From: JAWVFM01 sp963739355
GTDB taxonomy: Bacteria > Actinomycetota > Thermoleophilia > Solirubrobacterales > 70-9
Assembly: GCA_963739355.1 (NCBI GenBank)
Contig: CAVUAD010000012.1
Coordinates: 62,001-126,000, forward strand
Length of the DNA stretch: 64,000 nucleotides
Reading direction: 5' to 3'
Below are positions 1 to 9,900 of the stretch, piece by piece. The notes beneath the pieces are model-generated. The model was not told where the DNA came from. It did no database searches and was given only the letters and a program-made list of their open reading frames with translations. Numbering within the stretch: position 1 is the first letter of the stretch; each line of letters starts with the position of its first letter. The translations under genes were made by a program, and so were the position numbers.

Positions 1-703
1 GCGCCGTGCCGACGGTCAGCGCGGCCCCGCAGGCGAGCTTCACCCAGAGCGGGACCGAGAACGTCCCCAGGTGCCCCGAGGCGACGAGGAGCGCGCCGAT
101 CACGCCCATCGCCTTCTGCGCGTCGTTCGCGCCGTGGCCGAAGGAGAGCACGCTCGACATCGCCCACTCGGCCCCGCGTACCGGCCCGCGCACGTGCCTG
201 GTTGCGCGTCGCAGGGCCCGCTTCCCGATGCGGGCGAAGAGCCACCCGAAAGCCACCCCGATGACCGGCGAGACCGCGAGCGCGATCAGGACGCCCGCGA
301 GGCCGGTCGGCCGGAGGCCCTCCAACCCGCCCCAGTGGATCGCGCTGATCCCGGCGTCGGCGAAGGCGGCTCCCACGAGTCCGCCCACGAGGGCATGCGC
401 GGAGCTGGAGGGCAGCCCCCGCGACCACGTGAGGACGTTCCAGATCGTGGCCGCCAGCGCCCCGGCGCCGATCACCTCGACCGCCTCATCCGGTGAGACC
501 GTGACGATGCTGTCGATCGTGCTGGCCACCGCGGTGCCGACCAGGAGCGCGCCGGCCATGTTGAGCGTCGCGCTCAGCACGATGGCGCGGCCCGGGGTCG
601 CGGCCCGTGTCGCCACGAGCGTCGCGATGGCGTTGGCCGCGTCGTGGAAGCCGTTGGTCAGCGCAAACGCCAGCGAGAAGCCGATGGCGAGGATCAGTTC
701 CAC
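1..703 (-). CDS. pit: PiT-family inorganic phosphate transporter (3' end off window)
   Basis: Low-affinity phosphate/cation symporter of the inner membrane; the reading frame runs off the left edge, so only about the first 234 residues are visible. It is recognised by the duplicated PiT signatures: NGFHDAANAIATLVATRA near the N-terminus and SFGHGANDAQKAMG near residue 190, plus LPSSSAHALVGGLVGA between them, with hydrophobic membrane segments throughout. The start is not ATG: either GTG at 703 or TTG at 709 fits just before the first hydrophobic helix; the upstream Shine-Dalgarno is weak. It is divergent from the H1-like gene at 794, with an 84-90 base promoter space between. No PhoU-like partner is visible, but it could lie beyond the edge. 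Family assignment is firm; the exact start is not. Confidence 0.88.
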   Translation of the reverse strand, partial: MELILAIGFSLAFALTNGFHDAANAIATLVATRAATPGRAIVLSATLNMAGALLVGTAVASTIDSIVTVSPDEAVEVIGAGALAATIWNVLTWSRGLPSSSAHALVGGLVGAAFADAGISAIHWGGLEGLRPTGLAGVLIALAVSPVIGVAFGWLFARIGKRALRRATRHVRGPVRGAEWAMSSVLSFGHGANDAQKAMGVIGALLVASGHLGTFSVPLWVKLACGAALTVGTA

Positions 704-793
704 CGACAAACCGTAGTTCCGCCCGATGCGCCTGCGGCCGGCGCCTGCGAACGTGGCGAGACACGACCACTCACACGATCAACGGAGGCTCAC

Positions 794-1189
794 ATGCCAG
801 CACCCACGAAGAAGGCGGCTCGTCCGAAGAAGGCGGCTCGTCCGAAGAAGGCAGCTCGTCCGGCTGCGAAGCGCCGGCCGGCACCAGCCAAGGACCCGGC
901 GGGTATTCGCCGTCTCAACCGCTCGCTCGACTCCGCGCAGGACGCGCTCACGCACCTCCGCAAGGACGTCGGCAAGGACGTCAGCGCCGGTTCCACCAAG
1001 CTCTACAACGATCTCAAGCGCTTCGTCAAGGATGCGCGGCGGGACAGCGAGAAGCTCGCGAAGGCCCTGCAGCGCGACGCCGAGAAGGCCCAGGCCCGCA
1101 TGAAGCGCACGACCACCAGCAAGGCCACGGCACGGAAGCGCACACCGGCAAGGAAGCGTGCACCGGCACGGAAGACGACCAGCCGCTGA
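794..1189 (+). CDS. Histone H1-like Lys/Ala/Pro-rich DNA-binding protein
   Basis: Small basic protein of 131 residues, probably a nucleoid-binding protein. It has three parts: a basic N-terminal tail with three exact KKAARP repeats (residues 6-23), a central helical, charged section (about 35-100, heptad-like LNRSLDSAQDALTHLRKDV then KLYNDLKRFVKDARR) and a basic C-terminal tail of KRTPARKRAPARKTT type. This architecture resembles bacterial H1/HU-tail proteins, but no globular family was recognised. Start chosen at ATG 794 because GGAGG lies 5 bases upstream; the longer open frame from 644 has no such signal. It is followed 50 bases later by PEP synthase on the same strand; a shared transcript is possible but unproven. 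Confidence 0.8.
   Translation: MPAPTKKAARPKKAARPKKAARPAAKRRPAPAKDPAGIRRLNRSLDSAQDALTHLRKDVGKDVSAGSTKLYNDLKRFVKDARRDSEKLAKALQRDAEKAQARMKRTTTSKATARKRTPARKRAPARKTTSR
809..862 (+). repeat. Three tandem 18-bp repeats inside the H1-like gene
   Basis: Units at 809-826, 827-844 and 845-862 read AAGAAGGCGGCTCGTCCG; the third differs by one base (GCA for GCG). Each encodes KKAARP, so copy number can change without a frameshift. Confidence 0.9.
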
Positions 1190-1239
1190 ACCAGGCGGCG
1201 CCCGGTCGCGAGGCAGGCCAGCTAGGTTGTGAGGAGCGA

Positions 1240-3666
<2,427 letters not shown>

Positions 3667-3688
3667 AGCCCGGCCGGCCCGAGCGGGT

Positions 3689-5335
3689 CTAGATCTTCTC
3701 CGGGACCATCTCGATCGCCCCGCACGGGCACTCGGCGACGCAGATCCCGCAGCCCTTGCAGTAGTCGAGGTCGATCTCGTAGCCGTTGACGTTCGCATCG
3801 GCGGCCTCGCTCAGCTTGAGCACCGCGTTGTCGGGGCAGACCCCGTAGCAGTTGTCGCAGGAGAAGCAGTTGCCGCACGACAGGCAGCGGCGGGCCTCAT
3901 ACAGCGCGGTGGAGCGGTCGAGCCCCGACACGACCTCTTCGAAGCCGGAAGTGCGGCGCGCCGCCTCGAGCTGAGCCTGCTGGGTCCGGGGCGCGTCCGA
4001 GAAGTACCAGGTGTTCAGCGTGTCGAAGCCGGCCAGCTCGTGCCGGGGCGCGGGACGCAGCTCTGTGCCCCGAAGCCACGCGTCGATGTTGCGGGCGGCC
4101 GCCTTGCCGTGGCCGACGCCGACGGTGACCGTGCGCTCGGCCGGGACCATGTCGCCGCCGGCGAAGATCCCGGGGTAGCCGGTCATCATGTTCGGCCCGA
4201 CCTTCACCACGCCGTCCTCCACCTCCAGGCCCGGCACGCCCTCGAGCAGCGAGAGGTCTGCCTCCTGGCCCAGAGCCAGGACCACGGAGTCGGCCTCGAG
4301 CTCCTCCGTCTCACCCGTCGGCTGCGGGAAGCCCGTCTCGTCGAGCTCCATCTTCTCGATCAGCAGCTTCCCCTCGTCGGCGTGCTTGATCGTGGAGAGC
4401 CAGCGCATCATCACGCCCTCCTCCTCGGCCTCCTCGACCTCGAAGTCGTGCGCGGGCATCCGCTCGCGGGTGCGCCGGTAGACCACGATCGCGTCGGTGG
4501 CGCCCAGCCGCTTCGCCGTGCGAGCGGCGTCCATCGCCGTGTTGCCGCCGCCGTAGATCACGACCCGGCGGCCCAGCAGGGGACGCTCCTCGCCCTCCAT
4601 GCTGCGCAGCAGGCTCACGGCGTCGAGGACGTGCGCGGCCTCGCCGGCCGGGATGTAGGCGCGCTTGCCGATGTGGGCGCCGACGGCGAGGAAGGCGGCG
4701 TCGAAGCCGCCGGCCGACATGCTCTGTCCGATGTTCTCGACCTTGGTGTCGAGGTGGACCTCGACTCCCATGTCGATGATCCGCTGCGCCTCGGCCTCCA
4801 GCACCTCTCGCGGCAGCCGGTACTTGGGGATCCCGAAGCGCATCATCCCGCCGAGCATGGGACCGGCCTCGTGGATCGTGACCTCGTGGCCGAGGCGGGT
4901 CAGGTGGTAGGCGGCCGACAGCCCGGAGGGCCCGGCGCCGACCACGAGGACCCGCTTGCCCGAGCGCTCGGCGGGCGGCTCGATCCGCCAGCCGCGGGCG
5001 ATCGCCTCGTCGCCAAGCATCCGCTCGACCGCGTGGATCCCGACCGCCTCGTCGAGCTGCGCCCGGTTGCAGGCGGTCTCGCAGGGGTGGTAACAGACCC
5101 TTCCCATGATCGCGGGGAACGGGTTCTCCTCCATGATCTTGCGCCAGGCGCGCTCGTAGCCCTCCTCGCCGTCCTCGGCCTCATAGAGCCAGTGCTGGAC
5201 GTTCTCGCCAGCCGGGCAGCCGTCGTTGCAGGGCGGCATCCGCTCGACGTAGACCGCCCGCTCGGTCCGCCACGTGCCGGTCTTGTTCGCGAGGCTCGAC
5301 CCGACGTCGAGCGTGATTGCGTACGGCTTCTCCAT
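3689..5335 (-). CDS. GltD-like NAD(P)-FAD oxidoreductase subunit with two 4Fe-4S ferredoxin clusters (2-oxoacid oxidoreductase operon)
   Basis: 548-residue flavoprotein homologous to the small subunit of glutamate synthase. The N-terminus has the Cys-rich helical iron-sulfur domain (PPCNDGCPAGENVQ and RVCYHPCETACNRA); then the FAD Rossmann motif VLVVGAGPSGLSAAYHL, the NAD(P)-binding motif VVIYGGGNTAMDAARTAKR, and the second FAD motif GYPGIFAGGDMV. The C-terminus (about 480-545) adds two ferredoxin-type clusters, CLSCGNCFSCDNCYGVCP and YCKGCGICVAECPCGA. Start is ATG 5335, whose A overlaps the TGA of porB (TGATG), the same junction as porA/porB. Being the last gene of the por operon it probably links ferredoxin to NAD(P)H or supplies the delta (ferredoxin) function; the absence of any other ferredoxin-type delta gene in the operon supports that. 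It is unlikely to be a true GltD since no gltB is near. Confidence 0.9.
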   Translation of the reverse strand: MEKPYAITLDVGSSLANKTGTWRTERAVYVERMPPCNDGCPAGENVQHWLYEAEDGEEGYERAWRKIMEENPFPAIMGRVCYHPCETACNRAQLDEAVGIHAVERMLGDEAIARGWRIEPPAERSGKRVLVVGAGPSGLSAAYHLTRLGHEVTIHEAGPMLGGMMRFGIPKYRLPREVLEAEAQRIIDMGVEVHLDTKVENIGQSMSAGGFDAAFLAVGAHIGKRAYIPAGEAAHVLDAVSLLRSMEGEERPLLGRRVVIYGGGNTAMDAARTAKRLGATDAIVVYRRTRERMPAHDFEVEEAEEEGVMMRWLSTIKHADEGKLLIEKMELDETGFPQPTGETEELEADSVVLALGQEADLSLLEGVPGLEVEDGVVKVGPNMMTGYPGIFAGGDMVPAERTVTVGVGHGKAAARNIDAWLRGTELRPAPRHELAGFDTLNTWYFSDAPRTQQAQLEAARRTSGFEEVVSGLDRSTALYEARRCLSCGNCFSCDNCYGVCPDNAVLKLSEAADANVNGYEIDLDYCKGCGICVAECPCGAIEMVPEKI

Positions 5336-6519
5336 CACTGCGGCCCGTGCCGGGTCTCGGCCAGGAGGCGCATCAGGTTCGACTCCTCCGACTCGCGGGC
5401 CGGGTGGACGGCGTCGCCGGGGTGGCCTGCCTGGTCATTCGCGTCGCCCGGCAGCATCGCCGCGTCCTCAGCCTCGCCGAGCAGGCCGAAGCGACGGATG
5501 TTGCGGTCGGCGGCGGCCTGGATCGCGGCGATGATGTCGGGGCGCCCGCTCTCGCCGAACAGGTGGGCGTAGCGGCGCTGGAGCTTCAGGTAATCCTCCA
5601 CCGGCACACGGCGGCGGATCTTCGAGATGCTCGTGACCTCGCCCATCTCGGCCTCGAACACCGGGAAGAGGCCGGTCTCCTTGACCAGCCGCGCCAGCCG
5701 CACCGTGTCGCGCGACTGGGCGCCCCAGCCCAGCGGGCAGGGCACGAAGACGTGGATGTAGCGGGCGCCGCGGAAGGTCATCGCCTTCTCCACCTTCGCC
5801 TCGAGGTCGCGGAGCTCGGCGACGGTCGCGGTCGCGACGTAGGGGATCTCGTGGGCCATGGCGATGAGCGGGGCGTTCTTGCCCTGGCCGAAGACATTGC
5901 CCGGGTGATCGCCGATCGGCTTGGTGTTGGCGGTGCGCGCGGCCGGCGGAGTCGCGCTCGAGCGCTGGACGCCGGTGTTCATGTAGGCCTCGTTGTCGTA
6001 ACAGATGAAGAGCACGTCGTCGTTTCGCTCGAACATGCCCGACAGACAGGCGAAGCCGATGTCGAGCGTGCCGCCGTCGCCGCCCTGGCCGACCACGCGC
6101 ACGTCCTCGCGACCCTTCACCTTCATCGCGGCGGCCACGCCGGTGGCGACCGCGGCGGCGTTGCCGAAGAGCGAATGTATCCACGGCAGCTGCCACGACG
6201 ACTCCGGGAACGGGGTCGAGAAGACCTCGAGGCACCCAGTCGAGTTCGCCGCGATCAGCTGCCCGCCGGTGGCGCGCATCGCGGCGTCGAGGGCGTAGCG
6301 GGCGCCAAGCGCCTCGCCGCAGCCCTGGCAGGCACGATGGCCGGAGGTGAGCGTGTTGGAGCGCTCGTTTCGAGCCTGCACCGAGCGCTCGTCGGGATCG
6401 AGAAGGCGGTTGCCGACCACGAAGGTGCCCGCCTGGTAGAAGCGCACGTCCTGCGTGCCGCCGTCCTTCCCGCCCGCGGGGCGAGAGACGGGCGGCCGGT
6501 TTTCGCGCTGGTTCGCCAT
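5335..6519 (-). CDS. porB: Pyruvate/2-oxoacid:ferredoxin oxidoreductase, beta (TPP) subunit
   Basis: Catalytic subunit binding thiamine pyrophosphate and a 4Fe-4S cluster; with PorA and PorG it interconverts pyruvate + CoA and acetyl-CoA + CO2 using ferredoxin. 394 residues. The cluster/TPP region starts with HRACQGCGEALGARY; the TPP motif is VVGQGGDGGTLDIG followed by CYDNEAYMNTGVQ, a sequence typical of pyruvate-type enzymes. Start at ATG 6519, giving a 1-base overlap with the TGA of porA; the frame upstream of it is a shadow. The C-terminal about 60 residues are polar, Ala/Glu-rich and probably a disordered tail. The exact 2-oxoacid cannot be proven from sequence, but PorB-type spacing and the neighbouring PEP synthase favour pyruvate. 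Confidence 0.93.
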   Translation of the reverse strand: MANQRENRPPVSRPAGGKDGGTQDVRFYQAGTFVVGNRLLDPDERSVQARNERSNTLTSGHRACQGCGEALGARYALDAAMRATGGQLIAANSTGCLEVFSTPFPESSWQLPWIHSLFGNAAAVATGVAAAMKVKGREDVRVVGQGGDGGTLDIGFACLSGMFERNDDVLFICYDNEAYMNTGVQRSSATPPAARTANTKPIGDHPGNVFGQGKNAPLIAMAHEIPYVATATVAELRDLEAKVEKAMTFRGARYIHVFVPCPLGWGAQSRDTVRLARLVKETGLFPVFEAEMGEVTSISKIRRRVPVEDYLKLQRRYAHLFGESGRPDIIAAIQAAADRNIRRFGLLGEAEDAAMLPGDANDQAGHPGDAVHPARESEESNLMRLLAETRHGPQ

Positions 6520-7772
6520 CAGTGCGACTGCCCCATGACGATGCCGATGTCCCGGAGCATGTTCTCCTCGTGCGGTCCGCTGGGACCACCCTGCTGCATC
6601 CGCCGGATCTCGGCGTCGACGACGTCCCACTTCAGGTCGAGGAACGTCAGCGCATCCAGGCGGTCGGCGATGGCATCGTCGAAGAGCTTTCGCAGCGACT
6701 TGCCGGTGATCGGGCGCCCGCCCAGCCCGGCGATGACCGTGTAGCCGTGGAGCTGGATCCCCGACAGCGCCATGCGGACGTTTGCCGACACGATCCCGCC
6801 GACCCCGACGGCGAGCGCCTTCTCGAGGACCACCACGCGCTCGGCGTTCCCCAGCGCGTCGCGAACCTCCTCCATCGGGAACGGGCGGAACGACTTGATG
6901 CCCAGCGCGCCGATCGAGACGCCGTCGTCGCGCATCCGGTCCACCGTGTCCTCGATGGTGCCGAGCACCGAGCCGAGGGCGACGACGATCGTCTTGGCGT
7001 CGTCCGCGCGATAGCTGCGGACGAGGCCACCCGATTCCCGGCCGAACGCCGCCTCGAACTCGCCGGCGACGCGGGGGATCACGTCAAGCGCCTGCATCTG
7101 CTTGGCGTGCGCGAGGTAGCGAACCTCGGCAAAGGCCTCTGGGCCCACCATCGCCCCGATCGTCACCGGGTCCGCCGGGTCGAGGACCTGGCGGGGCGCG
7201 AACGGCGGCAGGAACCCGTCGACCTTCTCAGCCTCCGGGACGTCCACCTGCTCGTACGCGTGGGTGAGGATGAAGCCGTCCATGCACACCATCACCGGCA
7301 GCGAGAGCTCCTCGGCGATCTTGAAGGCTTGGACGTGCAGGTCGGCCGCCTCCTGGTTGGTCTCCGCATAGAGCTGGATCCACCCGCTGTCGCGCTGCGA
7401 CATGGCGTCAGAGTGGTCGTTCCAGATGTTGATGGGCGCGCCGATCGCGCGGTTGGCGACCGTCATGACGATCGGCAGCCCCAGCCCCGACGCGTTGAAG
7501 AGCGCCTCCGCCATGTAGAGCAGGCCCTGGCTGGCCGTCGCGGTGTACGAGCGCGCCCCCGCCGCGGAGGAGCCGATGCAGACCGAGAGGGCCGCGAACT
7601 CCGACTCGACCGTCACGTACTCGCAGGGCTCGAGCTCGCCCTTGCGGACGAGGTCGGAGAGCCCTTCGACGATGTGGGTCTGGGGGGAGATGGGATAGGC
7701 GCAAACGACCTCCGGGCGGCAGCGGGCCACGGACTGGGCCACGGCAACCGATCCCTCGAGCTGCTTAAGCAC
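6519..7772 (-). CDS. porA: Pyruvate/2-oxoacid:ferredoxin oxidoreductase, alpha subunit
   Basis: 417-residue alpha subunit with pyrimidine-binding and transketolase-C domains. Recognisable segments: VVCAYPISPQTHIVEGLSD at the N-terminus, ESEFAALSVCIGSSAAGARS, TATASQGLLYMAEALFNA, and GAPINIWNDHSDAMSQRDSG, which are classical PorA sequences. Start is GTG 7772, overlapping the 3' end of porG by 8 bases; it ends sharing one base with porB. The operon order porG-porA-porB-GltD-like is read on the minus strand from about 8346 to 3689 with no gap, so one transcript is expected. Confidence 0.93.
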   Translation of the reverse strand: MLKQLEGSVAVAQSVARCRPEVVCAYPISPQTHIVEGLSDLVRKGELEPCEYVTVESEFAALSVCIGSSAAGARSYTATASQGLLYMAEALFNASGLGLPIVMTVANRAIGAPINIWNDHSDAMSQRDSGWIQLYAETNQEAADLHVQAFKIAEELSLPVMVCMDGFILTHAYEQVDVPEAEKVDGFLPPFAPRQVLDPADPVTIGAMVGPEAFAEVRYLAHAKQMQALDVIPRVAGEFEAAFGRESGGLVRSYRADDAKTIVVALGSVLGTIEDTVDRMRDDGVSIGALGIKSFRPFPMEEVRDALGNAERVVVLEKALAVGVGGIVSANVRMALSGIQLHGYTVIAGLGGRPITGKSLRKLFDDAIADRLDALTFLDLKWDVVDAEIRRMQQGGPSGPHEENMLRDIGIVMGQSH

Positions 7773-8346
7773 GCGCCGGCGCCTCCATGTGCCCGCGCAC
7801 GTAGTCGTACGCGGCCCGGGCGGCGGCGACGTTGCCGTCGCCGAGCGGCCCGGGGAAGCGGTCGCGGATCGCCGCCTCGACCGCGTCGATCGAGATCAGC
7901 CCGGTGAGCGCCGCGAAGCCGCCCAGCAGCACCGCATTCGGCAGCGGCCGCCCGAGGTGGCGCCGCGCCAGCTCCGTGGCGGGGACGGTGAGCATCCGCT
8001 CGGGCCGGTGGCGCTCGCGAAGGTCGTCGAGGCCGAGCTCCGAGAGGTCCCGGGTGGAGTTGATGAGGATGTAGCCGTCGGCGTCCAGCCCGCCGAAGAC
8101 GTCCACCTGATGGAGCAGCGTCGGATCCTGGATGATCAGCGCGTCCGGCTCCGCGACCGGCTCCCGCGCGCGGATCGGCTCGTCGTCGATTCGGCAGAAC
8201 GAGACCACGGGCGCACCGGTTCGCTCGGAGCCGAAGCTTGGAAACGCCTGCGCGTGGCGGCCCTCCCGGAACGCCGCAACCGAGAGCATCTCGGCAGCGG
8301 TCACGGCCCCCTGTCCACCACGGCCATGAATACGAACCTCGAGCAC
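7765..8346 (-). CDS. porG: Pyruvate/2-oxoacid:ferredoxin oxidoreductase, gamma subunit
   Basis: Gamma subunit (about 193 residues, normal length) with the family N-terminus LEVRIHGRGGQGAVTAAEML, then ERTGAPVVSFCRID and PDALIIQDPTLLHQ. It is first in the operon. I choose GTG 8346, which puts three residues before EVRIHGRGG as in relatives; the frame can be extended to 8397 but that adds an Arg/Ser-rich stretch without family similarity. The 132 bases between this start and treT (opposite strand, 8479) must hold both promoters; no clear consensus could be read there. Confidence 0.92.
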   Translation of the reverse strand: MLEVRIHGRGGQGAVTAAEMLSVAAFREGRHAQAFPSFGSERTGAPVVSFCRIDDEPIRAREPVAEPDALIIQDPTLLHQVDVFGGLDADGYILINSTRDLSELGLDDLRERHRPERMLTVPATELARRHLGRPLPNAVLLGGFAALTGLISIDAVEAAIRDRFPGPLGDGNVAAARAAYDYVRGHMEAPARA

Positions 8347-8478
8347 TACCGTCAGTGTCCCACTTCGCCACCGCCTGCTCGGTGCCCCCGGCCCCACGCG
8401 GTAGCCTCAGTCCGTAAGTGAGCGGCTTGCCCTACCTGGTGCCGATCGCCCGGGGTCCGCGGTGAGCGCCGCGATCGG

Positions 8479-9900
8479 GTGGACGTGCCGCTGAGCGAGG
8501 TGACTCTCGGGACCCTGCCGCCGGAGAGCTTCCGGTCGCTGGTCGGCGATCGCTACGCGGAGTTCGAGGGCGCAATCGAGCGGGCACGTACCAAGCTCGA
8601 AGGAAGGGTGGTCTGGCACGTCAACTCGACCTCCAGGGGCGGCGGGGTTGCCGAGATGCTCCACTCCTATCTCGCCTACGTGCGCGGCACCGGGGTCGAT
8701 GCCCGGTGGGTCGTGACGACGGGAAGCCCGAAGTTCTTCGAGGTCACGAAGCGCATCCACAACCACCTGCACGGCAACCCGGGCGACGGCGGAGCGCTTG
8801 GCGACGAGGAGCGGTCCGTCTATAGATCAACGCTGGCCGAGGCGGTCGGGGGATTGGCGAGGCTGTTTCGCAGGGGCGACATCGTCTTCCTCCACGATCC
8901 GCAGACGGCCGGGATGATCGGGCCGGCACACGAGCTCGGCGCGTCGGTCGTGTGGCGCTGCCATGTCGGAGTGGACGAGCCGAACGAGCTCGTGCGCGGC
9001 GCCTGGGACTTCCTCAGGCCGGAGCTGCAGGACGCCGACGCCCTGGTCTTCTCGCGACGGCGATTCGTCTGGGACGGCCTCGAGACGAAGCGAGTCTGGA
9101 TCATGCCCCCGGCCATCGACGTCTTCTCACCGAAGAACCAGGAGATGGACGCGGCGACGGTCGCCTCGATCATCGGCACGATCGGCCTCGGCCCCGACGG
9201 GGGTCTTCCCCCGCCGGTGTACCGGCGAAGCGACGGCACGCCGGCGCGAGTCAACCGCAGCGCCAAGATCGTCCAGGAGCAGCGGCTCCCGTCCGAAGCG
9301 CAGGTTGTCGCACAGGTCTCGCGCTGGGATCGGCTCAAGGACCCGGTCGGACTGCTCGTCTGCTTCGCCGAGCACGTCGCGGACGGGACGTCTCACCTGG
9401 TCATCGCGGGACCGGATGTCGAGGCCGTACACGACGACCCCGAGGGCGCCGAGTGCCTCGATGAAGTGCGGGCCGCGCTCTCGACGATGCCCGCGGCGAT
9501 TCGCAGCCGGGTTCACCTGGTCAGTCTGCCGATGGACGACCTCGACGAGAACGCGGCCATGGTCAACGCCCTCCAGCGCCGCGCGGACGTGGTCGCCCAG
9601 AAGAGCGTTGCGGAGGGGTTCGGGCTCACGGTCGCCGAGGCGATGTGGAAGGAAAAACCCGTCGTGGCGGGCCGCGTCGGCGGGATCCAGGATCAGATCG
9701 TCGACGGCGAGAGTGGCATCCTGGTGGACGACCCCCGGGACCTTGCAGCGGTCGGCGCGGCGATCGACGGCCTGCTGGGGGACCCGGAACGCGTCGCCCG
9801 GATCGGACGCGCGGCACGCGAGCGCGTGATCAGCGAGTTCCTCGAGATCGGCCGCCTGCTCGACTACTTCGAGCACCTCGAGGAGCTGATCGACGCCTAG
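8479..9900 (+). CDS. treT: Trehalose glycosyltransferring synthase (GT4 family)
   Basis: GT-B fold glycosyltransferase that makes trehalose from an NDP-glucose donor and glucose. 473 residues. The N-terminal half has VVWHVNSTSRGGGVAEML, the sequence hallmark of TreT, and SVVWRCHVGVDEPNE; the C-terminal donor domain contains QVSRWDRLKDPVGL and the GT4 EX7E region VAQKSVAEGFGLTVAEAMWK. Start is GTG 8479. The stop overlaps that of the convergent WS/DGAT gene inside one CTAG tetranucleotide. Trehalose would serve as compatible solute and carbon reserve. Some relatives are annotated only as glycosyltransferase, so the donor specificity remains inferred. Confidence 0.88.
   Translation: MDVPLSEVTLGTLPPESFRSLVGDRYAEFEGAIERARTKLEGRVVWHVNSTSRGGGVAEMLHSYLAYVRGTGVDARWVVTTGSPKFFEVTKRIHNHLHGNPGDGGALGDEERSVYRSTLAEAVGGLARLFRRGDIVFLHDPQTAGMIGPAHELGASVVWRCHVGVDEPNELVRGAWDFLRPELQDADALVFSRRRFVWDGLETKRVWIMPPAIDVFSPKNQEMDAATVASIIGTIGLGPDGGLPPPVYRRSDGTPARVNRSAKIVQEQRLPSEAQVVAQVSRWDRLKDPVGLLVCFAEHVADGTSHLVIAGPDVEAVHDDPEGAECLDEVRAALSTMPAAIRSRVHLVSLPMDDLDENAAMVNALQRRADVVAQKSVAEGFGLTVAEAMWKEKPVVAGRVGGIQDQIVDGESGILVDDPRDLAAVGAAIDGLLGDPERVARIGRAARERVISEFLEIGRLLDYFEHLEELIDA

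Noticed and set aside
607..1239. Upstream extension of the PEP synthase frame
   Set aside because: Overlaps the H1-like gene in another frame, is Ser/Gly/Glu-rich, and the ribosome site with ATG at 1240 fits the family N-terminus.
4040..5572. 510-codon open frame on the plus strand over the GltD-like gene
   Set aside because: Shadow of a gene with clear FAD and iron-sulfur motifs on the other strand.
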